Positions 1-7,437 of a stretch of 64,000 bases of DNA are shown here, piece after piece. A program made the translations under genes and the position numbers. The stretch comes from Nodularia sphaerocarpa UHCC 0038 (GTDB taxonomy: Bacteria > Cyanobacteriota > Cyanobacteriia > Cyanobacteriales > Nostocaceae), in the NCBI RefSeq assembly GCF_022376295.1, contig NZ_CP060140.1:1678356-1742355 (forward strand). The letters run 5' to 3'. Numbering within the stretch: the stretch's first letter is position 1; each line of letters begins with the position of its first letter. The notes beneath the pieces were generated by a model. The model was given only the letters and a program-made list of their open reading frames with translations. It searched no databases and was not told the DNA's origin.

Positions 1-288
1 GTAGGTGACTGGAATATTTTGAGACATTTGCTCAAGCGATCGCTCTTGGGGTAAATTAATTGTGTCGTCTGTCAGTGCGGAACCTCCCCATTGTCGTAAA
101 TCAAAATTTACCACCTGATGTTTAACTACTCCCGCTTTTTCCGCAACGAGGAAAGCTGATTGCAACTCTCGCCGATGTCGCTGCTGGTAATCGAAAGAAA
201 TCGGGTAACATTCATAACCATCAGCTTTGGCTTGATACAAAACTGTGGAAGAGTCTAATCCTCCAGACAATAGAATTACAGCTTTCAT
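1..288 (-). CDS. queC: 7-cyano-7-deazaguanine synthase QueC, N-terminal part
   Basis: Partial gene: reading leftwards from the ATG at 286-288, 96 codons stay open to the window edge, so the C-terminus lies outside. The protein starts MKAVILLSGGLDSSTVLYQA, an N-type ATP pyrophosphatase P-loop (SGGLDSST) a few residues from the N-terminus, followed by a YPISFDYQQRHRREL stretch typical of QueC. QueC converts 7-carboxy-7-deazaguanine to preQ0 using ATP and ammonia in the queuosine pathway. The zinc-binding Cys cluster expected near the C-terminus cannot be checked here. An in-frame ATG nine codons upstream (313-315) is an alternative start; the P-loop position favours 288. Confidence 0.9.
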   Translation of the reverse strand, partial: MKAVILLSGGLDSSTVLYQAKADGYECYPISFDYQQRHRRELQSAFLVAEKAGVVKHQVVNFDLRQWGGSALTDDTINLPQERSLEQMSQNIPVTY

Positions 289-922
289 CTCGGTTTCAAC
301 TTTTAAATTTCCCATAAACAAATCACACCTCAACAAAATGCCAGAAACAATGCTACAGTCCTCATAAACCCATTTTGCTTATGGTGCTTTTTACTGTCTT
401 CACCATAGCCAAACAAAACTGCCTATACCAGCGCCTGGAAAAAGGTAGACTGCTCAATATGTAAAACTTACAGATAATTATGCAAAAATTGCTTGAGTAT
501 TTCAGTGGTGGCGATTCCCAATATATTCTTTTTCCATACAACCATCACCGGGAAATTTTTTTAAACTTCTGTATTTTTGATAACAAAACAATATTATTTT
601 GGAATAATCCCACTTAAGTCTTGATCCCCGTAATTAATTGCCCAAAGGTTTTTATGAGTTATTACTTACGTCTTCAATGATTTATAAAGTCAAGAAAAAG
701 ACTTATCATATTTTATGTAAAGAAAAAAATATTGATCAATTTACAACTGAATATTCAAAAAAAAGCCAAATTTCGGGAACTGATTACCAACTTTGAAATT
801 CTTCATAACTGTAGCCTCTATGTTACCATCTGGATGGTTTTCGACAGAGCATAACTGGCTTTCAAGTATAAATGCCAACGGCCGTAGCGTCTCTAAATTT
901 GGTGGTGGAGGAGAGAATAATA
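289..922. other. intergenic region, no gene seen
   Basis: This 634-base AT-rich gap lies between two divergent genes (queC leftwards, oxidoreductase rightwards), so it should hold both promoters. I see no convincing ORF with a ribosome-binding site and no RNA gene. I could not pick promoter hexamers with confidence. Confidence 0.5.
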
Positions 923-2005
923 GTGCAAAATAGCATGTCAGTGGCAGAACCAAATTCATATACACAGCGAAATCAACCAAAACCAATTCGCATAGGCGTA
1001 ATTGGGGTGGGTAACATGGGACAACATCACGCTCGCATACTGAGTTCAATGAAAGATGTTGAACTAGTCGGTGTGTCAGATATTAATGTTGAACGAGGCT
1101 TAGAAACAGCTAGTAAATACAAGGGACATTTTTTTGAAGATTACTGCGACTTGCTACCCCATGTGGAAGCAGTTTGTGTTGCTGTCCCCACTCGGATGCA
1201 TTACGCAGTAGGCATCAACTGTCTATTGGCTGGAATTCATGTTTTGATTGAAAAGCCAATTGCTGCCAGCATTTCTGAGGCAGAATCACTAGTAAATGCT
1301 GCGGCTGATTCTCAGTGCATTTTGCAAGTCGGTCATATTGAGCGTTTCAATCCAGCATTTAAGGAACTGAGTAAAGTTCTCAAAACAGAAAATTTGCTAG
1401 CCCTAGAAGCTCATCGCATGAGTCCTTACTCAGACAGAGCAAATGATGTTTCCGTGGTTCTGGATTTAATGATCCACGACATTGACCTGCTATTGGAACT
1501 AGCTGCTTCTCCAGTGGTGAAATTAACGGCTAGCGGTACTCGTTCTTTGGATTCTGGGTATTTGGATTACGTGACAGCCACCTTGGGCTTTGCCAATGGT
1601 ATTGTTGCTACTTTAACTGCCAGCAAAGTCACTCACCGGAAAATCCGCCGGATTGTAGCTCACTGCAAAAACTCATTTACAGAAGCAGATTTTCTCAATA
1701 ATGAAATTTTAATCCACCGACAAACAAATCATAATACTCTGACTGACCATCGACAAGTGCTTTACAGGCAGGATGGTTTGATTGAGAAAGTTTATACCAC
1801 TAATGTCCAACCCCTGAGTGCAGAATTGGAGCATTTTGTCAATTGCGTACACGGTGGTAATCAACCTTCGGTAGGTGGTGAACAAGCTCTCAAAGCGCTC
1901 AGATTAGCCAGTTTAATTGAGCAAATGGCTTTGGAAGATCGGGTTTTGAATCCATTAGACTGGCAATCTGAAGCCAAAGTGCAGTCCTTAACCCCAACAG
2001 TTTAA
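923..2005 (+). CDS. Gfo/Idh/MocA family oxidoreductase
   Basis: A protein of about 360 aa with an N-terminal Rossmann fold (GVIGVGNMGQHHARIL), the EKP motif (VLIEKPIAAS) that ends the nucleotide-binding part in this family, and a C-terminal alpha/beta substrate domain with the HDIDLLLEL segment usually involved in catalysis. Such enzymes oxidise or reduce sugars, inositols or related alcohols with NAD(P); the substrate cannot be told from sequence. Start: the frame is open upstream, but GTG at 923 lies 7 nt after a strong GGAGGAGAG (907-915); ATG at 935 is the alternative. It is not the short cyanobacterial biliverdin reductase type, judged by remembered sequence. A heptamer repeat follows the stop. 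Confidence 0.82.
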   Translation: MQNSMSVAEPNSYTQRNQPKPIRIGVIGVGNMGQHHARILSSMKDVELVGVSDINVERGLETASKYKGHFFEDYCDLLPHVEAVCVAVPTRMHYAVGINCLLAGIHVLIEKPIAASISEAESLVNAAADSQCILQVGHIERFNPAFKELSKVLKTENLLALEAHRMSPYSDRANDVSVVLDLMIHDIDLLLELAASPVVKLTASGTRSLDSGYLDYVTATLGFANGIVATLTASKVTHRKIRRIVAHCKNSFTEADFLNNEILIHRQTNHNTLTDHRQVLYRQDGLIEKVYTTNVQPLSAELEHFVNCVHGGNQPSVGGEQALKALRLASLIEQMALEDRVLNPLDWQSEAKVQSLTPTV

Positions 2006-2136
2006 AAGAGGCAGGGGAGCAGGGAGCAGGGAGCAGGGGGAGTTTGAAACTACTTTGCATTTATTCACTCTGCTTATCTTTACTTCCTCTTCTCCCCAGC
2101 CCCCAGCCCCCAGCCCCCAGCCCCTTTCCTCTTCCC
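2006..2136. repeat. heptameric tandem repeats (gagcagg / cccccag types)
   Basis: Immediately after the oxidoreductase stop there is a run of GGAGCAGG-type units (about 2011-2042), and a run of CCCCCAG units at about 2096-2130. These are short tandemly repeated repetitive sequences with 7-nt units, typical of filamentous cyanobacteria. They lie in the gap before the DedA gene. Apparent ORFs here on both strands are proline/serine- or glycine-rich translations of the repeats and are not genes. Confidence 0.85.
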
Positions 2137-2254
2137 AGTCCCCATTCCTCACCCCTACTTGTTTTTGATTCCAGCGAGCGGAGATCATTAACTTTTAAGA
2201 AACTTAAGCTAAAGTTATCCACAAGACTGGAGAGCAAATTTTAGGAATAATTTG

Positions 2255-2869
2255 ATGCTCGAATCGATCATTAATACTATTAACTCTTTGGGCTATTGGG
2301 GAATCGCTCTACTGATGTTCGTAGAAAATCTGTTTCCGCCCATTCCTTCAGAATTGATTATGCCACTGGCAGGATTTACCGCCAGGACAACCCCGGACAA
2401 GCTCAATATTGTTGGCGTATTTTTTGCAGGACTTTTAGGTTCTGTAGTGGGCGCGCTTGTCTGGTACTATCCAGGTAAGTTGTTGAGTGAACAGCGTTTA
2501 ATAACTTTAGCCGACAAGTACGGGCAGTGGTTGACGATATCCGGACAGGATATCACTAAGGCAAAGCACTGGTTTGATCAGCAAGGTAATAAAGCAGTAT
2601 TCATTGGTCGCCTTGTACCGGGAATTCGCACTTTGATTTCTGTTCCCGCAGGTATGAGCAATATGCACTTGCTGCCATTCTTATTTTATACAACTCTGGG
2701 TAGCGCTGTCTGGGTAGGTTTGTTAACATACTCAGGATACGCGTTGGGTAGTCAGTATGAAGTTGTGGAAAAGTACCTTGCCCCTGTATCTAAAATCGTG
2801 TTGGGGAGTCTGGTGCTGGTATTTGTTGCCTGGTTATTTGAACGTCGCCGAAAAAGTACCAGAAGCTAA
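2255..2869 (+). CDS. DedA family integral membrane protein
   Basis: About 204 aa, largely hydrophobic, with the two DedA/VTT signatures: an N-terminal ENLFPPIPSELIMPLAGF segment and GRLVPGIRTLISVPAGMSNM in the middle, followed by two C-terminal transmembrane helices and a basic tail (ERRRKS). DedA proteins reside in the cytoplasmic membrane and are linked to membrane homeostasis; some act in lipid-carrier recycling or as scramblases. The ATG at 2255 follows AGGAA at 8 nt; an in-frame TTG directly before it is less likely. It stands alone, with repeats upstream and a gap downstream. Confidence 0.88.
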   Translation: MLESIINTINSLGYWGIALLMFVENLFPPIPSELIMPLAGFTARTTPDKLNIVGVFFAGLLGSVVGALVWYYPGKLLSEQRLITLADKYGQWLTISGQDITKAKHWFDQQGNKAVFIGRLVPGIRTLISVPAGMSNMHLLPFLFYTTLGSAVWVGLLTYSGYALGSQYEVVEKYLAPVSKIVLGSLVLVFVAWLFERRRKSTRS

Positions 2870-3154
2870 AAAACAAGCGCTTTTAGCGGTCTTTGGGGCT
2901 GACATCTGCTCAAAATCGCCCTAAACTATGGCAAATAATCCTTAATTCACCTTGGAGAAGTTTAACCGTTCCCGTGGCGATTTTCTTCCGCCCGAAAGGC
3001 GGGGCGAAGCCCATCGCCGCAAAAAAGATCGCTTAAACTAAACATTTGGCCTATTTCTAGCTACACTTGACGCAGCCTATAATTTTTCGTACCTCGAATG
3101 TTTGTCAGTTGAGCATGATAAATTTTTAAAGTTAAGTAAGGATTAGGAGCTTTC
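2870..3154. other. intergenic region upstream of the ParM-like gene
   Basis: This 285-base gap holds an imperfect GC-rich palindrome at about 2974-3024 (gtggcgat...cgccgcaa, with cgcccgaaaggcgg inside). I looked for tandem direct repeats such as a parC centromere would show and found none. A TATAAT-like hexamer is at 3078, but no properly spaced -35 box was found. The ribosome-binding site TTAGGAGCTTTC lies just before 3155. Confidence 0.5.
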
Positions 3155-4303
3155 ATGACAGACCAACCTTCCGCAGCTACGCCAATGAATGCCGCCGCCA
3201 TACCTCTCAATAGGGTGTCAGCGTCTACCCCAATGAATGCTAATCCTGGAGCCAATAGGCCAAATCTAGGCGGCAAAACCATTCTCAGTGTTGATTTAGG
3301 CAGAACTTCTACCAAAACTTGTATCACTCGCGAACCAGGCAATGTAGTCTTCGTACCAGCCAACGTCCAGAAAATGTCCATAGAACAGATTAGGGGTGGC
3401 GTTTTTGAAGCCAGGGCTACTGACCCTCTCATGGATTTATGGCTGGAGTTTCAAGGCAATGGATATGCTGTTGGTCAGCTAGCAGCCGACTTTGGGGCGA
3501 ATTTAGGAGTCGGACAATCTAAAGTAGAGGATGCACTCATAAAAGTTTTGGCCAGTGCCGGCTACTTCAAACTTAAAGACGAAATCTCAGTTATTATGGG
3601 TCTTCCTTTCCTTTCCTTAGAACAATTTGAAAGGGAAAAAGCTCAGTTGACCAGCCAGGTAAGTGGGCCTCATGTCTTGAACTTCCGAGGCGAATCTGTT
3701 TCGCTGAATATTACCAAAGTTTGGGTAATGCCAGAAGGTTATGGCAGCCTTCTCTGGTCGGAAGCTCAACCTAAGACTAGTGGTAAAGTCCCCGATTTCA
3801 CGAAAATACCAGTAGCAGTTGTCGATATCGGACATCAAACCATTGATCTTTTGATGGTAGATAACTTCCGTTTTGCCCGTGGTGCTTCTAAGAGTGAAGA
3901 CTTCGGGATGAACAAGTTCTATGAAATGGTAGCCGCCGAAATAGACGGAGCTGATAGTCAATCCTTAGCGCTGATTTCTGCTGTCAACAAACCCAAAGGT
4001 GAACGCTTATATCGTCCTAAAGGTGCCAGCAAACCTACCAACCTGGATGATTTTCTCCCCAACCTCATAGAAATGTTTTCTCGAGAGATTTGTAGTCGTG
4101 TGTTAGCCTGGTTACCAGAGCGAGTCACTGATGTGATTATCACTGGTGGCGGTGGTGAATTCTTCTGGGAAGACGTTCAACGTTTACTCAAAGAAGCTCA
4201 AATTAATGCCCATTTATCTGCACCTTCCCGCCAGGCTAACGCTTTGGGGCAGTATATTTATGGAGAGGCGCAATTGTCTGCCGTTCGAGCTGCTAGGGCT
4301 TAA
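3155..4303 (+). CDS. ParM/Alp-type actin-like ATPase
   Basis: 382 aa. After an unusual Pro/Asn/Ala-rich N-terminal extension of about 40 residues come the actin-fold signatures in order: phosphate-1 loop SVDLGRTSTKTCI (45-57), phosphate-2 loop AVVDIGHQTIDLL (221-233) and adenosine motif VIITGGGGEFFW (328-339). This arrangement fits polymerising bacterial actins of the ParM/StbA/Alp7 type rather than MreB, FtsA or DnaK. Plasmid ParM pushes plasmids apart; here the gene lies among ordinary chromosomal genes, and the partner ParR-like gene starts 5 nt after its stop. A good ribosome-binding site (AGGAGC) precedes ATG 3155. By memory, a chromosomal ParMR-derived pair (CorMR) of Anabaena makes cortical filaments that affect cell shape; orthology is inferred, not shown. 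Confidence 0.85.
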   Translation: MTDQPSAATPMNAAAIPLNRVSASTPMNANPGANRPNLGGKTILSVDLGRTSTKTCITREPGNVVFVPANVQKMSIEQIRGGVFEARATDPLMDLWLEFQGNGYAVGQLAADFGANLGVGQSKVEDALIKVLASAGYFKLKDEISVIMGLPFLSLEQFEREKAQLTSQVSGPHVLNFRGESVSLNITKVWVMPEGYGSLLWSEAQPKTSGKVPDFTKIPVAVVDIGHQTIDLLMVDNFRFARGASKSEDFGMNKFYEMVAAEIDGADSQSLALISAVNKPKGERLYRPKGASKPTNLDDFLPNLIEMFSREICSRVLAWLPERVTDVIITGGGGEFFWEDVQRLLKEAQINAHLSAPSRQANALGQYIYGEAQLSAVRAARA

Positions 4304-4308
4304 AACTG

Positions 4309-4794
4309 ATGTTCCAATGGTCAAAAAAGGTAGTGAAATCGGTCACGTTTAACCCAGAAGTTGCTGATGAAAGCTTGTTAGCAGTTGTGGAAAACTATTT
4401 GGAGCAACTACCTGACAAAACTTTTAGCGACATCTGTAAAGAAGCCCTATGGCAATCTTTATGTGTACCGGAAGCTGTAAAACCTAGTCCAAAAACAGAA
4501 CCAACAGATTCGGTTGAAACAAAAATCGATCAGTTGCAACGTCAAGTGGCTGACCTACAGGAACGTTTTTTTGCGAATGAATCTCGGCGTTTAGAGTCCA
4601 TAGAAAGCCATATTTTGCAACTTACCCAACAAATCGCGGATTTGGCAATTATGGTCAGTGAGCGGCCAGTTATTCAGTCTTCAACTCCATCAGCAGCAGT
4701 ACAAGAAGTAGCTAATACTACTTATGTAGATTACCCCCCGGAAGAGGTTGATCCCGTTATCAGCCGCCTGAGTCAGTTTCTTGATGATTTTTAA
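4309..4794 (+). CDS. ParR-like adaptor: ribbon-helix-helix plus coiled coil
   Basis: 161 aa, 5 nt downstream of the actin-like gene and surely co-transcribed. Residues 8-51 read as a ribbon-helix-helix fold: a short strand (VKSVTFNPE), helix A (DESLLAVVENYLEQL) and helix B (TFSDICKEALWQSL). Residues 68-117 form a heptad-rich coiled coil (ETKIDQLQRQVADLQERF onwards). After an unstructured linker, the C-terminal segment PVISRLSQFLDDF (149-161) is a short amphipathic peptide of the type ParR uses to bind ParM filament ends. The coiled coil makes it longer than plasmid ParR proteins (about 110-120 aa). Function is inferred from order and fold; no family name is certain. Confidence 0.7.
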   Translation: MFQWSKKVVKSVTFNPEVADESLLAVVENYLEQLPDKTFSDICKEALWQSLCVPEAVKPSPKTEPTDSVETKIDQLQRQVADLQERFFANESRRLESIESHILQLTQQIADLAIMVSERPVIQSSTPSAAVQEVANTTYVDYPPEEVDPVISRLSQFLDDF

Positions 4795-4834
4795 GAAATA
4801 ATTAGGTTTGTGAGCATTTTTCGCTCCTGTTAGC

Positions 4835-4864
4835 AATCCTTAATAGTTTTTACTATTAAGGATT
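4835..4864 (+). terminator. hairpin after the parM/parR-like operon
   Basis: Perfect inverted repeat with a 13-bp stem (AATCCTTAATAGT / ACTATTAAGGATT) and a 4-nt T loop, about 40 nt after the parR-like stop. AT-rich and without a clean T-run directly after it, but well placed to end the operon transcript or protect its 3' end. Confidence 0.65.
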
Positions 4865-4999
4865 ATTCATATTTTTGACAATTTAAATTACGTAAATATG
4901 CTGTACTGTGAGTATAGCATATTTACCAAAAAACTGTGAGCCGAGAAAGTAGGATCGGGGTAAAAAAAAGCGTTGCTCAAACCAAGTATGAATTTAAAT

Positions 5000-5078
5000 G
5001 TAGAGACGTTCCATTCAAGGTCTCTACACAATAGTTTTCGGTTAAGGAGTGTAGAGACGTTCCATGGAACGTCTCTAC
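5000..5078. repeat. two copies of a 28-nt palindromic repeat
   Basis: The segment 5051-5078 is a perfect 28-nt palindrome, GTAGAGACGTTCC followed by its mirror half, able to form a 14-bp cruciform. The segment 5000-5027 is a second copy with the centre changed (CCATTCAAGG instead of CCATGGAACG). A half site GTCTCTAC follows near 5121. Both full copies are followed by related flanks (gttttcggttaag / gttttcggctcac). I recall repeats of this sequence being frequent in Nostocales genomes; no function is known to me. Confidence 0.85.
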
Positions 5079-5671
5079 AAGGGTTTTCGGCTCACGAATT
5101 TGCTTAACCGAACAGTATTGGGTCTCTACAGGGGTTTTGACTTCAAATCAGCAACGCCAAAAAAAATATGATCCCTTCCGTGGCGTAGCCATACCCGCCC
5201 CACCCCTAATAACTCACGCCGCTCACGCCCGGCTTTGCTAAGAGCAATAATCAAAAAATTTAGCAAAATTTGAGAAATTTTCTCCTATTACAACTATCAG
5301 CTAAGTTGGGATATGTCTTTGTTTTTTTATGTTTACGGTGAGGCGTAGTTTCATCAATAAGTATCCCAGACTTTTGAATTGTCATGAAATGGCAATATTC
5401 TGCCTCAAGTATTATAAAAACTGATCTATCTAAGATTTATGCAAAATTAGAAAATAACGCACCCAAGAGGGCGCATAATTCACGGAGGAATCACTGTTTC
5501 AGGGAGTTATTGTGTCAGTCCTACTAGGAAAAAATTTGAATATATATAGTTTAGATTAAGAAATGTTAAGAAATACTTATTAAAGAATATTGCAATATAT
5601 TGATTTAATTGTTAACGTGTGTATTGGTAACGATACTGGTGAACGCTCTGAATTTAGGAGAGATAAAACCT

Positions 5672-5710
5672 ATGAGCTATATCCATTCAGCCAATTGTGT
5701 GAAGTATTGA
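5672..5710 (+). CDS. possible 12-residue peptide MSYIHSANCVKY
   Basis: ATG at 5672, nine nt after AGGAGAG (5656-5662), opens a 12-codon frame ending in TGA at 5708-5710. The ribosome-binding site is better than most in this window although no longer gene follows in any frame. It could be a leader peptide, a microprotein or chance. No family recognised. The SDR gene begins about 210 nt downstream. Confidence 0.25.
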   Translation: MSYIHSANCVKY

Positions 5711-5921
5711 TTTTTGATCGGGAAAGCAAGGCAGAAATGTCTTGAATAAACAATGCAGATTACTCCAGGAATATTTCGTTACCAAAGGCTTATTTATCTT
5801 TTGAGTTCAATAACGACTGAATTATTTGTCTTACCTTGTGCAAGCAAGCGAGTCGCTTTGATTGTTTCTGTCGGCAATCACGAAGAGTAGGGTAAGACAC
5901 CAATTTTGGAGGTTAAAACCG

Positions 5922-6773
5922 ATGAATATTCAAGGCAAAGTTGCTCTGATTACTGGGGCTTCTCGTGGTATTGGTAAGGCGATCGCACTTGCATTAGCGC
6001 AACGAGGAATCAAGCGGCTAATCTTGGTAGCACGCGATCGGCAAAAATTAACCGAAGTGGCTCACCAAATCGAATCAATGGGAGTAGAAACCACAATCTT
6101 GTCCATTGATTTAACTCAGACAATTGAAGTAAACATAGCCGTAGCCCAATTGTGGCGCAACTATGGCCCCATTCATCTGCTGGTTAATTGTGCAGGCGTA
6201 GCCTATCAAACGTCCTTTTTGCAGACCAAACTACCCCAAGTGCAAGAAGAACTCTCAGTCAACCTATTGGGAATGTACAACCTTACCAGCCTCATCGCCC
6301 GACGCATGGTGAGTCAAAAGCAAGGAACAATCGTCAATGTCTCCAGTTTGATGGGGAAAGTAGCAGCACCGACAATGGCGACTTATTCAGCCACCAAATT
6401 TGCCATCATCGGCTTTACCCAAGCCTTGCGGCGAGAACTCGCCGAACACAACATCCGGGTGATTGCCTTATTACCCACTCTCACAGACACAGATATGGCC
6501 CGTGATTTAAAATTATTTCGCTGGGTGATCCCCATGAACCCCGAACAAGTAGCGCAAGTCCTCGTGTCTGGATTGCAAAAAGATGCACCAGAAATTTTAG
6601 TCGGTTGGCAAAGTCATTTAGCAGTTTGGTGTCAACGTTTAGCCCCTTGGCTACTAGAGATAATTTTGCAAATCGCCACTCCGCCAACTGTGAGAAAACC
6701 ACAGCTTACCGCGAAACGCAGTTTTATGACCAAAATTTATCGTTTTAGCGATCTCTTATGGTCAAGAACCTGA
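5922..6773 (+). CDS. SDR family NAD(P)-dependent oxidoreductase
   Basis: 283 aa classical short-chain dehydrogenase: cofactor motif TGASRGIGKA near residue 11, LVNCAGVAYQ in place of NNAG, catalytic NVSSLMGK serine, and the YSATK active site. The C-terminal 50 residues beyond the fold (LAPWLLEIILQIATPPT) are hydrophobic and may associate with membrane. Substrate unknown. ATG 5922 follows TTGGAGG at 9 nt and begins with the expected beta strand (MNIQGKVALITG), so the longer upstream frame is not used. Convergent with the next gene, 36 nt away. Confidence 0.85.
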   Translation: MNIQGKVALITGASRGIGKAIALALAQRGIKRLILVARDRQKLTEVAHQIESMGVETTILSIDLTQTIEVNIAVAQLWRNYGPIHLLVNCAGVAYQTSFLQTKLPQVQEELSVNLLGMYNLTSLIARRMVSQKQGTIVNVSSLMGKVAAPTMATYSATKFAIIGFTQALRRELAEHNIRVIALLPTLTDTDMARDLKLFRWVIPMNPEQVAQVLVSGLQKDAPEILVGWQSHLAVWCQRLAPWLLEIILQIATPPTVRKPQLTAKRSFMTKIYRFSDLLWSRT

Positions 6774-6809
6774 ATTTCCTCTTTCCCTAAAATTTAATTT
6801 ATCCTGCGG

Positions 6810-7388
6810 TCAATCACTTGAACTTTTCAGATAAAAACGGTAATAGCCCACCAGGTAGAACATATTGACCGCAATTAGCATTCCTTTACCCCAGTTTGTT
6901 AACGTAGAGCTAAATAGGAAAATTGTAGCTAAAAACACTAATATTAATTCCACCAAAGCCGCAATAACACCATAATGATTGCGATCCCAATAAGAAACAG
7001 GACTGATAAAACGGTAATTACTCAAAGGAAAAAAGTGCCGATGCGCGTCATTATTGTGGACTGGTAAATCTAACAAAGAATGTAGCACCATACTGATTAA
7101 CCCCACCTCTATCAACCGCCAATTCCAGAAATGGGCAATTAACACCCCCAGCAAAGCCAAGGGTAGAGAATGAAACGTACTCACAATACCTTGCCAAAAA
7201 GGCTGAAAATAAACCTCTGACCAAATCTGCTTTTCGGGTAGACGGTAAACAAACTTCATCACCAAGTAGAACACAAAGATGGGAATATCTGGTAAGACCG
7301 CACCGATGAGAATCGCCGGACTTGCCTGATCTCGTAGTTGTTGATTAAAAATGACCAAATTGAGAATTGCATGGCTGGGAGTATTCAT
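6810..7388 (-). CDS. membrane protein, possible YdjM/DUF457-type metal-dependent hydrolase
   Basis: 192 aa with about four to five transmembrane segments. Conserved-looking His/Asp sites include SHAILN near the N-terminus, GAVLPDIPIF, and LHSLLDLPVHNNDAHRHFFP in the middle. The order of a start-proximal His, a D in a LPD motif and a later HxxxD resembles membrane-bound metal-dependent hydrolases of the YdjM/DUF457 kind. That is a motif-level comparison only, so a hypothetical membrane protein is the safe reading. It is divergent from the GH57 gene with a 49-nt gap. Confidence 0.55.
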   Translation of the reverse strand: MNTPSHAILNLVIFNQQLRDQASPAILIGAVLPDIPIFVFYLVMKFVYRLPEKQIWSEVYFQPFWQGIVSTFHSLPLALLGVLIAHFWNWRLIEVGLISMVLHSLLDLPVHNNDAHRHFFPLSNYRFISPVSYWDRNHYGVIAALVELILVFLATIFLFSSTLTNWGKGMLIAVNMFYLVGYYRFYLKSSSD

Positions 7389-7437
7389 GTAATCGGTGCA
7401 AAATGAATAAATTTAACTTATTTCGGAGCAATCATAA

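Larger units (their letters stand above)
4798..5921. other. long repeat-rich intergenic region
   Basis: Just over 1.1 kb with no convincing gene of normal size. It holds the operon terminator (4835-4864), the GTAGAGACG palindromic repeat cluster (about 4935-5160), an AT-rich stretch, and a tiny ORF with a good ribosome-binding site (5672-5710). Inverted flanks such as GTGAGCCGA (near 4937) and TCGGCTCAC (near 5087), and TTCGGTTAAG / CTTAACCGAA, suggest nested decayed MITE-like elements. Confidence 0.6.

Noticed and set aside
741..1049. 102-codon minus-strand ORF
   Set aside because: Overlaps the start of the Gfo/Idh/MocA gene in antisense, no ribosome-binding site, atypical composition.
1988..2244. 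Two ORFs over the heptamer repeats on opposite strands
   Set aside because: Both translate the repeats into Pro/Leu/Ser- or Gly/Glu-rich peptides; no coding signal outside the repeats.
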